Shown one piece after another: positions 23,572 to 32,662 of a stretch of 39,539 nt of DNA. The notes beneath the pieces were generated by a model. That model saw only the letters and a list, made by a program, of their open reading frames with translations, was not told the DNA's origin and did not search any database. Location: NCBI GenBank assembly GCA_946497955.1, contig CAMMMH010000014.1:1-39539 (forward strand). The letters run 5' to 3'. Position numbers and translations under genes: made by a program. Position 1 is the stretch's first letter; each line of letters starts with the position of its first letter. The stretch is from an uncultured Mycoplasmatota bacterium. Lineage in GTDB: Bacteria; Bacillota_I; Bacilli_A; RF39; UBA660.

Positions 23572-24594
23572 TTATTTTAATAATTCTATATTTTTCTTTT
23601 CTTCTTCTACAGCATTTACTAATTCTTGTTCAGTAGGCATATGCAATTTATATTCTGTAGAAAATATTGTTTCATTATCTTCAGGAAGTGTATAGTTAAC
23701 AATAGTTTTATTCTTATCAGTACTTAAAAGAATCCCTATAGTTTTATTTTCATCTTTACTTTTAATATCTCTGTCATAATAATTTACATACATTTGCATT
23801 TGTCCTATATCTTGATGAGTTACTTTACCTATTTTTAAATCTATTATGACAAAGCATTTTAAAAGTCTATTATAAAATACTAAATCAGGGTAAAAGTGTT
23901 CTTCTCCTAGAGTTATTCTAACTTGGCTGCCTACAAACATGAAACCTTTTCCTAATTCTAATAGGAATTCCTTTAAATGTTCTAAGATATTTTTTTCTAA
24001 ATCTGATTCTAAATAATCAGTATTTTCTTTGATATCAAGGAACTCTAAAACAAAAGGGTCTTTTATTAAATCTTTACTTTCTTTTAGTACTTGACCTTTT
24101 TCTATTAAGTCTTTTTTCTTACTTTTATCAGATGACAAAAGTAATCTTTCATATAATAGAGAATTTATTTGTCTTTGTAGTTCTCTAACACTCCATCTTG
24201 AATTAATACATTCATTTAGATAAAAGCTTCGCTTTGACTCTTCATCAATTTTAATTAATTCTAAATAATGTGACCAACTCAATTTGGCAGACACTGTCTT
24301 CCAAATTGGATATGTTAAATAGAATTTTCTCATAGTTCTTAAATTTCTTGATGAAAATCCTTTACCAAATTCTTCTGTTAATTTTTTAGATAATTTATCT
24401 AAAATTGCATCTCCATAGGATGCTCTTTTATCTCCTTTTTGAATATCCATAATAATCTTACCAATATTCCAATATAAATTAAGCATCTCTACATTAACAG
24501 TAGTATATACTTTATTTTTAGCATTAATTACTAATTCTTTAATATTAGCATAAATATTATTAATTTCAGTTTCTTCTATTAATTCTGTAGTCAT
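23572..24594 (-). CDS. yhcG: PDDEXK nuclease of the YhcG/DUF1016 family
   Basis: 340 residues. The N-terminal DUF1016 domain (about 10-160) contains LYWNIGKIIMD, FSSRNLRTMRKFY and SWSHYLELI. The C-terminal PD-(D/E)XK nuclease domain shows YPDLVFYNR (P236-D237) followed by VIIDLK (D252, K254) and HQDIGQMQMYVNYYD, all catalytic-core positions intact. DUF1016 proteins occur with restriction, toxin and phage-defence loci; their activity is not settled. The ATG has AAAGGAGG, nine bases after the desulfurase stop, so it is expressed as part of that operon, splitting the normal desulfurase-thiI pair. Confidence 0.9.
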   Translation of the reverse strand: MTTELIEETEINNIYANIKELVINAKNKVYTTVNVEMLNLYWNIGKIIMDIQKGDKRASYGDAILDKLSKKLTEEFGKGFSSRNLRTMRKFYLTYPIWKTVSAKLSWSHYLELIKIDEESKRSFYLNECINSRWSVRELQRQINSLLYERLLLSSDKSKKKDLIEKGQVLKESKDLIKDPFVLEFLDIKENTDYLESDLEKNILEHLKEFLLELGKGFMFVGSQVRITLGEEHFYPDLVFYNRLLKCFVIIDLKIGKVTHQDIGQMQMYVNYYDRDIKSKDENKTIGILLSTDKNKTIVNYTLPEDNETIFSTEYKLHMPTEQELVNAVEEEKKNIELLK

Positions 24595-24603
24595 AAGCCT
24601 CCT

Positions 24604-25704
24604 TTACAGATTATCTTTTAATATCTTTATAAACTCTTTCGCTTCCTCTAAAGTATTATCTTTAGATAAAGAAAGTCTTAATGATGTTCTAGATATCTCT
24701 TTATCTTTAGTTAATTCATAAATACTTTTAGAGTAATCTTCTTTAGAAGAACAAGCTGTTTTAGTAGATAAATAGACATCATAAGATTCTAATTTATGTA
24801 TCATTGTCTCTGGTTTAATACCTTTAATACTAAAGTTTAAAATATAAGGAGAAGAGTCTAGTTTAGAGTTTATAGTAACTTTATCAAGCTTACTTAACTC
24901 ATATCTTAGATAGTTATTAATCTCTTTTACTTTTAGATAAGCTTTAGGTTGGTCTTCTAAGGCTAAACGTAGAGCTTTAGCAAAAGAGGCGATTATAGGT
25001 AAAGCAGGTGTTCCTGCTCTATATACTGTTTGACTTTCTCCTCCGTTAATTATTGGAGATAAGTTAATCTTCTCTTTTTTTATTAATATAGCAATTCCTT
25101 TAAGACCATTAAATTTATGAGCTGATGCTGAAAATAAATCGACATTAGTTAAATCTACATCTATTTTAGTTAGACTTTGAGTACCATCGACATGGAATAT
25201 GGCCTTACTATTTTCTTTAATTATTTTACCTATAGTGTCTATATCTTGGATTATACCTAATTCACTATTAACATGATGAATAGAAACAAGTATGGGGTCT
25301 AGTTTTAACTTTTCTTTTAAATCATTAATATCTATATGATAGGTGTCATCTAATTTTAAATTAATAACTTCTACATCTTTTAAACTATTTAGAGAATTAG
25401 TAATAGAAGGATGCTCTAAAATAGTAGTTAATATAATTCTTTTTCTATTAGGATAAGCATCTAATACTCCTTTAATCGCTAAATTATTAGATTCACTACT
25501 ACTACTAGTAAATATTACTTCATCTTCTTTTACTTTTAAAAGACTTGCTACTTGTTTAACACTAGCATTCATTAGTTTTCTACTTTCAAAACCTAATTTA
25601 TGAATAGAATTAGCATTACCAATATATTCTTTAGATACCTTAACAAATGTATCTAGGACTTCATCTCTCGCTTTTGTCGTGGCCGCATTATCAAAATATA
25701 TCAC
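24604..25704 (-). CDS. cysteine desulfurase (NifS/IscS-like)
   Basis: 366 residues from GTG 25704, which gives the usual MIYFDNAATT start behind GAGGG; an upstream ATG at 25722 lacks a site. The PLP lysine is K197 in SASAHKFNG, the catalytic cysteine C318 in STKTACSSK, and H98 in LEHPS stacks on the cofactor. It removes sulfur from cysteine as a persulfide for tRNA thiolation, thiamine or Fe-S assembly. The neighbouring thiI makes it the likely ThiI sulfur donor (NifZ-like). Its start overlaps the preceding 99-residue gene by 14 bases. Confidence 0.92.
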   Translation of the reverse strand: MIYFDNAATTKARDEVLDTFVKVSKEYIGNANSIHKLGFESRKLMNASVKQVASLLKVKEDEVIFTSSSSESNNLAIKGVLDAYPNRKRIILTTILEHPSITNSLNSLKDVEVINLKLDDTYHIDINDLKEKLKLDPILVSIHHVNSELGIIQDIDTIGKIIKENSKAIFHVDGTQSLTKIDVDLTNVDLFSASAHKFNGLKGIAILIKKEKINLSPIINGGESQTVYRAGTPALPIIASFAKALRLALEDQPKAYLKVKEINNYLRYELSKLDKVTINSKLDSSPYILNFSIKGIKPETMIHKLESYDVYLSTKTACSSKEDYSKSIYELTKDKEISRTSLRLSLSKDNTLEEAKEFIKILKDNL

Positions 25705-25990
25705 AATTATCACCCTCTTCATTAATTATAGCATAGTTATTTTTTCTTAAGACTTTTTCTGTGGTATTATAATCTCTATATTTATTAAAGACTAAAGACA
25801 TATTTTTAGCAAGAGAAAAAATATTCTTAGTAAATAAAATTTTATTATTAAGAAGATATTTTTTTATATCTTTAATATGAAGAGATTCTAGAATAACTAT
25901 TAGTTCTTCTATATCTGTATTATCTAGAGATGCTATTTCTTTTCTATTAAAGCCTAATCTTTGTAGTATTTTTTTATCATTTATTTTCAT
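25691..25990 (-). CDS. hypothetical protein upstream of the cysteine desulfurase
   Basis: 99 residues, helical, with no recognised family. A pattern of LQRLGFNRKEIASLDNTDIEELIVIL near the start resembles a helix-hairpin or HTH arrangement. The rest is basic then acidic. GGAGGG precedes the ATG. It begins the desulfurase-yhcG-thiI operon and is translationally coupled to the next gene. Function unknown. Confidence 0.6.
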   Translation of the reverse strand: MKINDKKILQRLGFNRKEIASLDNTDIEELIVILESLHIKDIKKYLLNNKILFTKNIFSLAKNMSLVFNKYRDYNTTEKVLRKNNYAIINEEGDNCDIF

Positions 25991-26011
25991 AGGCCCTCCG
26001 GTTAATTAACT

Positions 26012-26040
26012 ATACTACTATTATTTAGACTAAAATGCAA
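26012..26040 (-). promoter_or_regulatory. promoter of the desulfurase-yhcG-thiI operon
   Basis: Minus strand: -35 TTGCAT (26035-26040), 17-base spacer, -10 TAGTAT (26012-26017), about 20 bases before the 99-residue gene. A four-of-six match at each box. Confidence 0.45.
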
Positions 26041-26049
26041 GAAATATTA

Positions 26050-26079
26050 AAAGTTTTGCAATATTTATCACAAAACTTT
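26050..26079 (-). terminator. probable terminator after the OB-fold membrane protein
   Basis: AAAGTTTTG (26050-26058) and CAAAACTTT (26071-26079) are perfect 9-bp arms. The following sequence on the minus strand, TAATATTT, is T-rich but weak. Confidence 0.5.
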
Positions 26080-26665
26080 ATTCTGCAAAGACATTTTCTA
26101 TAGTTAGAGTCTTATTATCATAACTTTTAATTACACCTATAAGAGAGATAGGGGCATTTTTATTTAGTTTTTTTATGTTTTTAGATAAGAGATTTGCTTT
26201 TACAGTTAAATCATATTTACCATCGATATCATCAGTAAATTTTAAAGTAACTGTATTATTCTTATTATTTTTACTAGAGATAGTTCCTGTTAATCTAATA
26301 AATTCTCCTATATGGTTATTATTATCATTAATGATAGAGTAAGCAAGTTCTCTTATAGTAAAGGTTTCAGGATTAGTATTATACTTTATACCCCAAGGGC
26401 CTATAACAGTATCACGTCTACCTACTTTTTGATTATATTTTATTACTTTATAGCCAAGTCCATAATACTCTTTTGTTCCTCCATCATTATAGACTTTAGT
26501 TCTAATAGCAAGGAAAGGACCAATATGAGCTTTAGATACTAATAAAATATCTGTAGTTACTAAGACTCCTATTACGATTATTACTATCATAACAATAGTA
26601 GATATTTTCTTTATCTTTTTCTCTTCTTCTACTGGTATTCCTTCTAACTTTTCTTCTGTTTGCAT
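26078..26665 (-). CDS. membrane-anchored protein with an OB-fold-like domain
   Basis: 195 residues: a short acidic cytosolic start, one transmembrane helix (about 21-45, STIVMIVIIVIGVLVTTDIL), then an extracytosolic region. A first part (about 52-95) has YYGLGYKVIKYN and IGPWGIKY. The second part (about 115-190) contains GEFIRLTGTISSKNNK, VTLKFTDDIDGKYDLTV and ISLIGVIKSYDNKTLTIENV, a pattern like the tRNA_anti-like OB fold. GGGGTG precedes the ATG. It follows ligA by ten bases and is last in that operon. Function unknown; no enzymatic motif was seen. Confidence 0.65.
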   Translation of the reverse strand: MQTEEKLEGIPVEEEKKIKKISTIVMIVIIVIGVLVTTDILLVSKAHIGPFLAIRTKVYNDGGTKEYYGLGYKVIKYNQKVGRRDTVIGPWGIKYNTNPETFTIRELAYSIINDNNNHIGEFIRLTGTISSKNNKNNTVTLKFTDDIDGKYDLTVKANLLSKNIKKLNKNAPISLIGVIKSYDNKTLTIENVFAE

Positions 26666-26675
26666 AATTTCACCC

Positions 26676-28688
<2,013 letters not shown>

Positions 28689-29603
28689 CTATAAGTTTAT
28701 CCACAAGTGTTGTGGATAAAGTCCGGCACTAGTTAATTCTCTTAAAGCTTTTTCCACAGTTTCTTTATCTTCTTTATAAGTCATACCATACCAAGTAGAA
28801 GTTGTATTTATAACATCTATAGTCTTAATGTTCTTCCTAAGACAAGTATCTAAGACATCAGGTATCTGAAATTCATAGTCATCAAGATTTTTCTGATGAA
28901 GTGATAAGAATAAATATAGTTCGTCACTTAAGATGTCAAATAAGTCAGGAGAAAATAGTAAAAGATTCATACATACTAGGGTATCTTCATCTATTTCTTT
29001 ACCATTACTACTATGTAAAGGAGCGGCAATTATTTTATTTCTTTTAGGTGCTACTTTAGACTCTGTTATTCTTAATAATTTATTATCTGCAACTTCCATA
29101 ATACCTCTTTTAGATGTTCCATTAGGAGTTAAGGTGTTACCTACTTTATATCCTACAACACCATAATGATTATAGATGATATCATCTAAGTATTCACTGG
29201 CTTTTAGAAAAGCATCTTTACCATAGTAATCATCAGCATTTATGACTGCGAATGGTTCTTTAATTTTATCTTTAGCACAAAGGATAGCATAGGCAGTACC
29301 TAAAGGTTTAGTTCTTTTCTTTAACAAAGCTTTAAACCTAGTTGGAATATAGTCATCATTTTGAAAAGCATATTCTACTTTAATATAAGGTTCTACTCTT
29401 TTGCCAATGGTTTCTTTAAATTTTTCATAAAAATCTTCTTTAACTATAAAAACAACTTTAGTAAAGCCAGCTTCTATAGCATCATAGATTGAATAGTCTA
29501 TGATGAACTCTCCATTAGGTCCTACTTTTTCTATTTGTTTTAGGCCTCCAAATCTACTACCCATACCGGCAGCCATAATTAATAATGTTTTATCTTTTTT
29601 CAT
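28689..29603 (-). CDS. sugar-phosphate nucleotidyltransferase-like protein (copy 2)
   Basis: 304 residues from ATG 29603, which has TATGGAGG upstream; the longer frame to 29639 is not supported. It opens with the nucleotide-binding signature LIMAAGMGSRFGGLKQIEKV, continues with GTAYAILCAKDKI and VINADDYYG, where the aspartates bind metal and NTP, and ends without a beta-helix acyltransferase domain. It is a stand-alone NTP_transferase, probably activating a sugar phosphate for surface polymers. It overlaps the upstream paralog by 14 bases. The exact substrate is unknown. Two inverted DnaA-box sequences lie in its last codons. Confidence 0.8.
   Translation of the reverse strand: MKKDKTLLIMAAGMGSRFGGLKQIEKVGPNGEFIIDYSIYDAIEAGFTKVVFIVKEDFYEKFKETIGKRVEPYIKVEYAFQNDDYIPTRFKALLKKRTKPLGTAYAILCAKDKIKEPFAVINADDYYGKDAFLKASEYLDDIIYNHYGVVGYKVGNTLTPNGTSKRGIMEVADNKLLRITESKVAPKRNKIIAAPLHSSNGKEIDEDTLVCMNLLLFSPDLFDILSDELYLFLSLHQKNLDDYEFQIPDVLDTCLRKNIKTIDVINTTSTWYGMTYKEDKETVEKALRELTSAGLYPQHLWINL
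28697..28719. repeat. inverted pair of DnaA-box sequences
   Basis: TTATCCACAA (28697-28706) and TTGTGGATAA (28710-28719) form perfect 10-base arms around GTG. Each arm contains the DnaA consensus TTATCCACA. The site is within the end of the nucleotidyltransferase gene, 24 bases ahead of ligA. It may bind DnaA, act as an RNA hairpin before ligA, or be coincidental. Confidence 0.5.
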
Positions 29604-30516
29604 CTTTACCTCCATATAAATTATTACTATATATTTCATCTTTAATCATATTATTTATAGCATTTACTACTAACTCTTTATCTTCTTTATATGTTACTCC
29701 ATACCAGTTAGCATGAGTTTCTATAACATCTACTATAACTCTATTTTCTTTTAATAGTTCATTTAAAACTATTGGTATTAAAAACTCACAACTATCTAGA
29801 TTATCTTTATTATCTTCTAAAAAGATAGGTAGTTTTTCTTCAAGAATGTTAAAAAGACTAGGCGTAAAGAGTAACATGTTCATAGAACAGATAGTATCTT
29901 TTTCTACTTCAAAAGGATTACTACCATCTAGGGGTGATACTTTTACTAAATTGCCATCTAACTCCGTACTACTTTCTATTATTGTGATTAGTTCATTATT
30001 ATCATTTACTTTACAGACACCACGTTTAGCGGCTCCATTTTCCGTTAGAGTATTACCAAGACGATAAGCGATTAAGCCATAATGATTATCTTTAATATTA
30101 GATAGATAATCTGATGCTTTCATATAGGCATCTCTTCCATAAAAGTCATCTGAATTAATGATAGCGAATGGTTCATTAATTTTATTTTTAGCACAAAGTA
30201 TGGCATGAGCAGTACCAAGAGGTTTCTTTCTTGTCTTTAGTAGTTCTTGATACTCTTTAGGTATATTATCATTATTCTGAAAAACATACTCTACTTTTAT
30301 ATGTGGTTCAACTCTTTTGCCAATAGTCTCTTTAAATATATCATAATTTTCTTCTTTTATGATAAAAACTACCTTATTAAAGCCTGCCTTAATGGCATCA
30401 TAGATAGAATAATCTATAATAAACTCGCCATTAGGTCCCACTGGTTCTATTTGTTTTAGTCCTCCAAATCTACTACCCATACCGGCAGCCATGATTAGTA
30501 ATGTTTTATCTTTCAT
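29590..30516 (-). CDS. sugar-phosphate nucleotidyltransferase-like protein (copy 1)
   Basis: 308 residues and clearly a tandem paralog of the next gene: LIMAAGMGSRFGGLKQIEPV, GTAHAILCAKNKI, IINSDDFYG, SMNMLLFTP and WYGVTYKED occur in both. The asparagine-serine version of the metal loop (NSDD versus NADD) is the main core difference. It starts at ATG 30516 with AGGAGG and heads the operon that runs through ligA. Duplicates may act on different substrates or form a hetero-oligomer; no sequence clue decides. Confidence 0.8.
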   Translation of the reverse strand: MKDKTLLIMAAGMGSRFGGLKQIEPVGPNGEFIIDYSIYDAIKAGFNKVVFIIKEENYDIFKETIGKRVEPHIKVEYVFQNNDNIPKEYQELLKTRKKPLGTAHAILCAKNKINEPFAIINSDDFYGRDAYMKASDYLSNIKDNHYGLIAYRLGNTLTENGAAKRGVCKVNDNNELITIIESSTELDGNLVKVSPLDGSNPFEVEKDTICSMNMLLFTPSLFNILEEKLPIFLEDNKDNLDSCEFLIPIVLNELLKENRVIVDVIETHANWYGVTYKEDKELVVNAINNMIKDEIYSNNLYGGKDEKR

Positions 30517-30555
30517 ATGTCCTCCTAGTATTATTTTTCTTATAATTTCAATATG

Positions 30556-30602
30556 TTTTCACAAAATTCCTGTGTTTTTATATGTTATTTTCACAAAATT
30601 CC
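30556..30602. repeat. 15-bp direct repeat upstream of the nucleotidyltransferase operon
   Basis: TTTTCACAAAATTCC occurs at 30556-30570 and 30588-30602, a 32-base period (about three helical turns). The intervening 155-base gap between genes has no open reading frame and no convincing promoter: a TATAAG box lacks a well-spaced -35. The repeats could be regulator sites. Confidence 0.6.
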
Positions 30603-30671
30603 GGCACTTTTCAGCTTGTTTTTCACATTTTTCTGTTTTAGTAAATGTTTATGTGTTATTTTATAAAAATT

Positions 30672-30962
30672 CTAACCATAATATCTTTTTAAGTAAATTA
30701 CTTTGTCATGAATTGATACACCTATTACATCTTCATCATTTTCATCTGCTATCTTTCTACCATAGATACCATCTAATTTTCCAAAGCTAATAACACTATT
30801 GTTAATTTTATTTAATAATTTATTATTTATATAAATAATATCTCCTACTTTAGGCAATTCGTCAATATCATAAAATTCTATATTAATGTTATAGGAATTG
30901 TTTTCATTATCTTTTAATGTATAATTATAGCCATTTATATTTTCTATTATTAATTTAATCAT
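30672..30962 (-). CDS. hypothetical small protein
   Basis: 96 residues with AAGGAG before the ATG. It looks beta-rich and hydrophilic: YNYTLKDNENNSYNINIEF, then DELPKVGDIIYINNKLL, a phrase like the start of an OB or barrel strand, and VIGVSIHDKVIYLKRYYG at the end. It resembles no family I know. It lies 24 bases after the LRR gene and probably shares the pcrA transcript. Confidence 0.6.
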   Translation of the reverse strand: MIKLIIENINGYNYTLKDNENNSYNINIEFYDIDELPKVGDIIYINNKLLNKINNSVISFGKLDGIYGRKIADENDEDVIGVSIHDKVIYLKRYYG

Positions 30963-30986
30963 AATAAATTTTCTCCTTTTTGATAA

Positions 30987-32651
30987 TTATATATGTTTAC
31001 CATTTAGTTTTAATTTTTCTTCTAATTCTGGTATCAATGGTATATTAACTGTATCTATGTTTTTACATTTATCACAGAAGAAGTCTCCTATGATTTGAGC
31101 ATTTGGTAATTCTATACTTGTTAATGACCGGTTCGAATATAGAAAACCGTCACCTATAATTTTAGCATTTGGTAATTCTATACTTGTTAATGAGTTATTA
31201 TATTTGAGAAAGTAGTTACCTATGTTTGTAGCATTTTGTAATTCTATACTTATTAATGAGTTATTAAAATGAAGAAAAAGATTGCCTACACTTGTAACAT
31301 TTGGTAGTGCTATACTCGTTAATGATACGTTATTGAAAAGAAAACGATTACCTACACTTGTAACATTTGGTAATTCTATACTCATTAATAATTTGTTAGA
31401 AAGAAGAAAATCATTACCTATGTTTGTAGCATTTTGTAATTCTATATGTGTTAATGAGTTATTAAAACATAGAAATGAATTACCTATACTTGTAACATTT
31501 GGTAATTGTATTTCTGTTAGTATCTTATTATAATAAAGAAATCTATTACCTATGTTTTTAGCATTTGGTAATTCTATACTCGTTAATGAGTTATTGTGCT
31601 TAAGAAATGAATTACCTATATTCTCAACTTTATCATTTTTTAAAGCGATTATTCTATTATTTTTATCTAAAGTAATTATTACATCTACTTCATCACTATT
31701 ATCAGTTTTTATTAAAATATTTTTATTATCTTTATCATTTTCTATTTTTATATCTTTTATTGTCCCAATTGTATTAGGAAATGAATCCTCTAGTTCCATA
31801 TCATTCCAGTATGTCTGAATTCGCTTGTTTTTTAAATCTAAAATAAAATAATCTAATACTATATATTGTTCATGAGGATATTCTTTCACTTCAAAATTAT
31901 CAATTATTACATTATTTTCACAGTAATAAATATTATTTATTTCATAGTTATATTTATAATATTTTCCATCGTTCGCTCTTACATAACCAGGAATTTCAAA
32001 CGAATTTTGTAAATGGGATTGGTGCATTCCATAATACTTATCAAAGCTATTAGTAAGTCCTGGTATAATATTATCTAAGTTGTTACCAAAAGTTGAATCT
32101 GGATTATTTACAGTATGATTATATCTATTTTTAATAGATAAAGTGTGAGAGTTATCTCTAGTAAACTGAATACTAATTACTGATGTCCCATATTCATCTT
32201 GCCTTTGAGGTTTTGGAAAGTTTTTTCTTTTTATTTCGTCTACATTTTCTTTTATGGCAAAAAATACAAAACACCTATTTAATCTACCGCCACGAAATGT
32301 GCATAACTCCTCTCCAGGAGCATAATATTTCTTGAAACTTTGGATTTCATCCTCGCTATGACATTCATATAGTTTATATCCCGCTTCTTTTAATAATTCT
32401 TCTGGTCTTTTAGATACAACTTCTTCATAGTTATTTTCAACATCAACTTGATTATATATATAATTTTTAAATTCTTCTTCTAGATTATTATCTATAATGT
32501 CTTTAACTAATGATCTGCTTTCTTTAAAGTTATCAAGTAATAACTTTGGTAATAAACCTTCTTGTTCTAATAAAGTAGGAAATAATTCACGACAAAGATG
32601 CATCATTTCTTCGCCATATTTTTTCTTTATTATCTTTAAATCTTTATTCAT
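30987..32651 (-). CDS. leucine-rich-repeat (BspA-type, LRR_5) protein with novel N-terminal region
   Basis: 554 residues, no signal peptide, no membrane segment. The first 340 residues are unrecognised; they include an Arg/Cys-rich CTFRGGRLNRCFVFFA stretch near 117-132 and an aromatic region around 230-275. Residues 345-520 are eight copies of a 22-residue repeat with consensus IGNxFLxxNxSLTSIELPNA, followed by a capping unit with two cysteines (521-554). This is the LRR_5/BspA type, in which a beta strand and turn repeat. Most BspA-like proteins are secreted, but this one appears cytosolic. It starts 11 bases after pcrA with AAAGGAGG, hence the same operon. Function unknown. Confidence 0.8.
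   Translation of the reverse strand: MNKDLKIIKKKYGEEMMHLCRELFPTLLEQEGLLPKLLLDNFKESRSLVKDIIDNNLEEEFKNYIYNQVDVENNYEEVVSKRPEELLKEAGYKLYECHSEDEIQSFKKYYAPGEELCTFRGGRLNRCFVFFAIKENVDEIKRKNFPKPQRQDEYGTSVISIQFTRDNSHTLSIKNRYNHTVNNPDSTFGNNLDNIIPGLTNSFDKYYGMHQSHLQNSFEIPGYVRANDGKYYKYNYEINNIYYCENNVIIDNFEVKEYPHEQYIVLDYFILDLKNKRIQTYWNDMELEDSFPNTIGTIKDIKIENDKDNKNILIKTDNSDEVDVIITLDKNNRIIALKNDKVENIGNSFLKHNNSLTSIELPNAKNIGNRFLYYNKILTEIQLPNVTSIGNSFLCFNNSLTHIELQNATNIGNDFLLSNKLLMSIELPNVTSVGNRFLFNNVSLTSIALPNVTSVGNLFLHFNNSLISIELQNATNIGNYFLKYNNSLTSIELPNAKIIGDGFLYSNRSLTSIELPNAQIIGDFFCDKCKNIDTVNIPLIPELEEKLKLNGKHI
31092..31619 (-). repeat. 66-bp tandem coding repeats of the LRR domain
   Basis: Eight 66-base units in phase, with a higher-order alternation of repeats ending ELPNVTS or ELQNATN. 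The similarity between units is high at DNA level, so slippage or unequal exchange could change the number. These are coding repeats, not a CRISPR array. Confidence 0.85.
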
Positions 32652-32662
32652 AACTTCCTCCT

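Noticed and set aside
30247-30790. Plus-strand frames over the nucleotidyltransferase start and adjacent gap
   Set aside because: They are antisense shadows with a skewed Phe/Ile/His composition and no ribosome-binding sites.
31092-31619. Regular 66-base repeats suggesting a CRISPR array
   Set aside because: There are no unique spacers, and the unit is in phase with an LRR coding frame.
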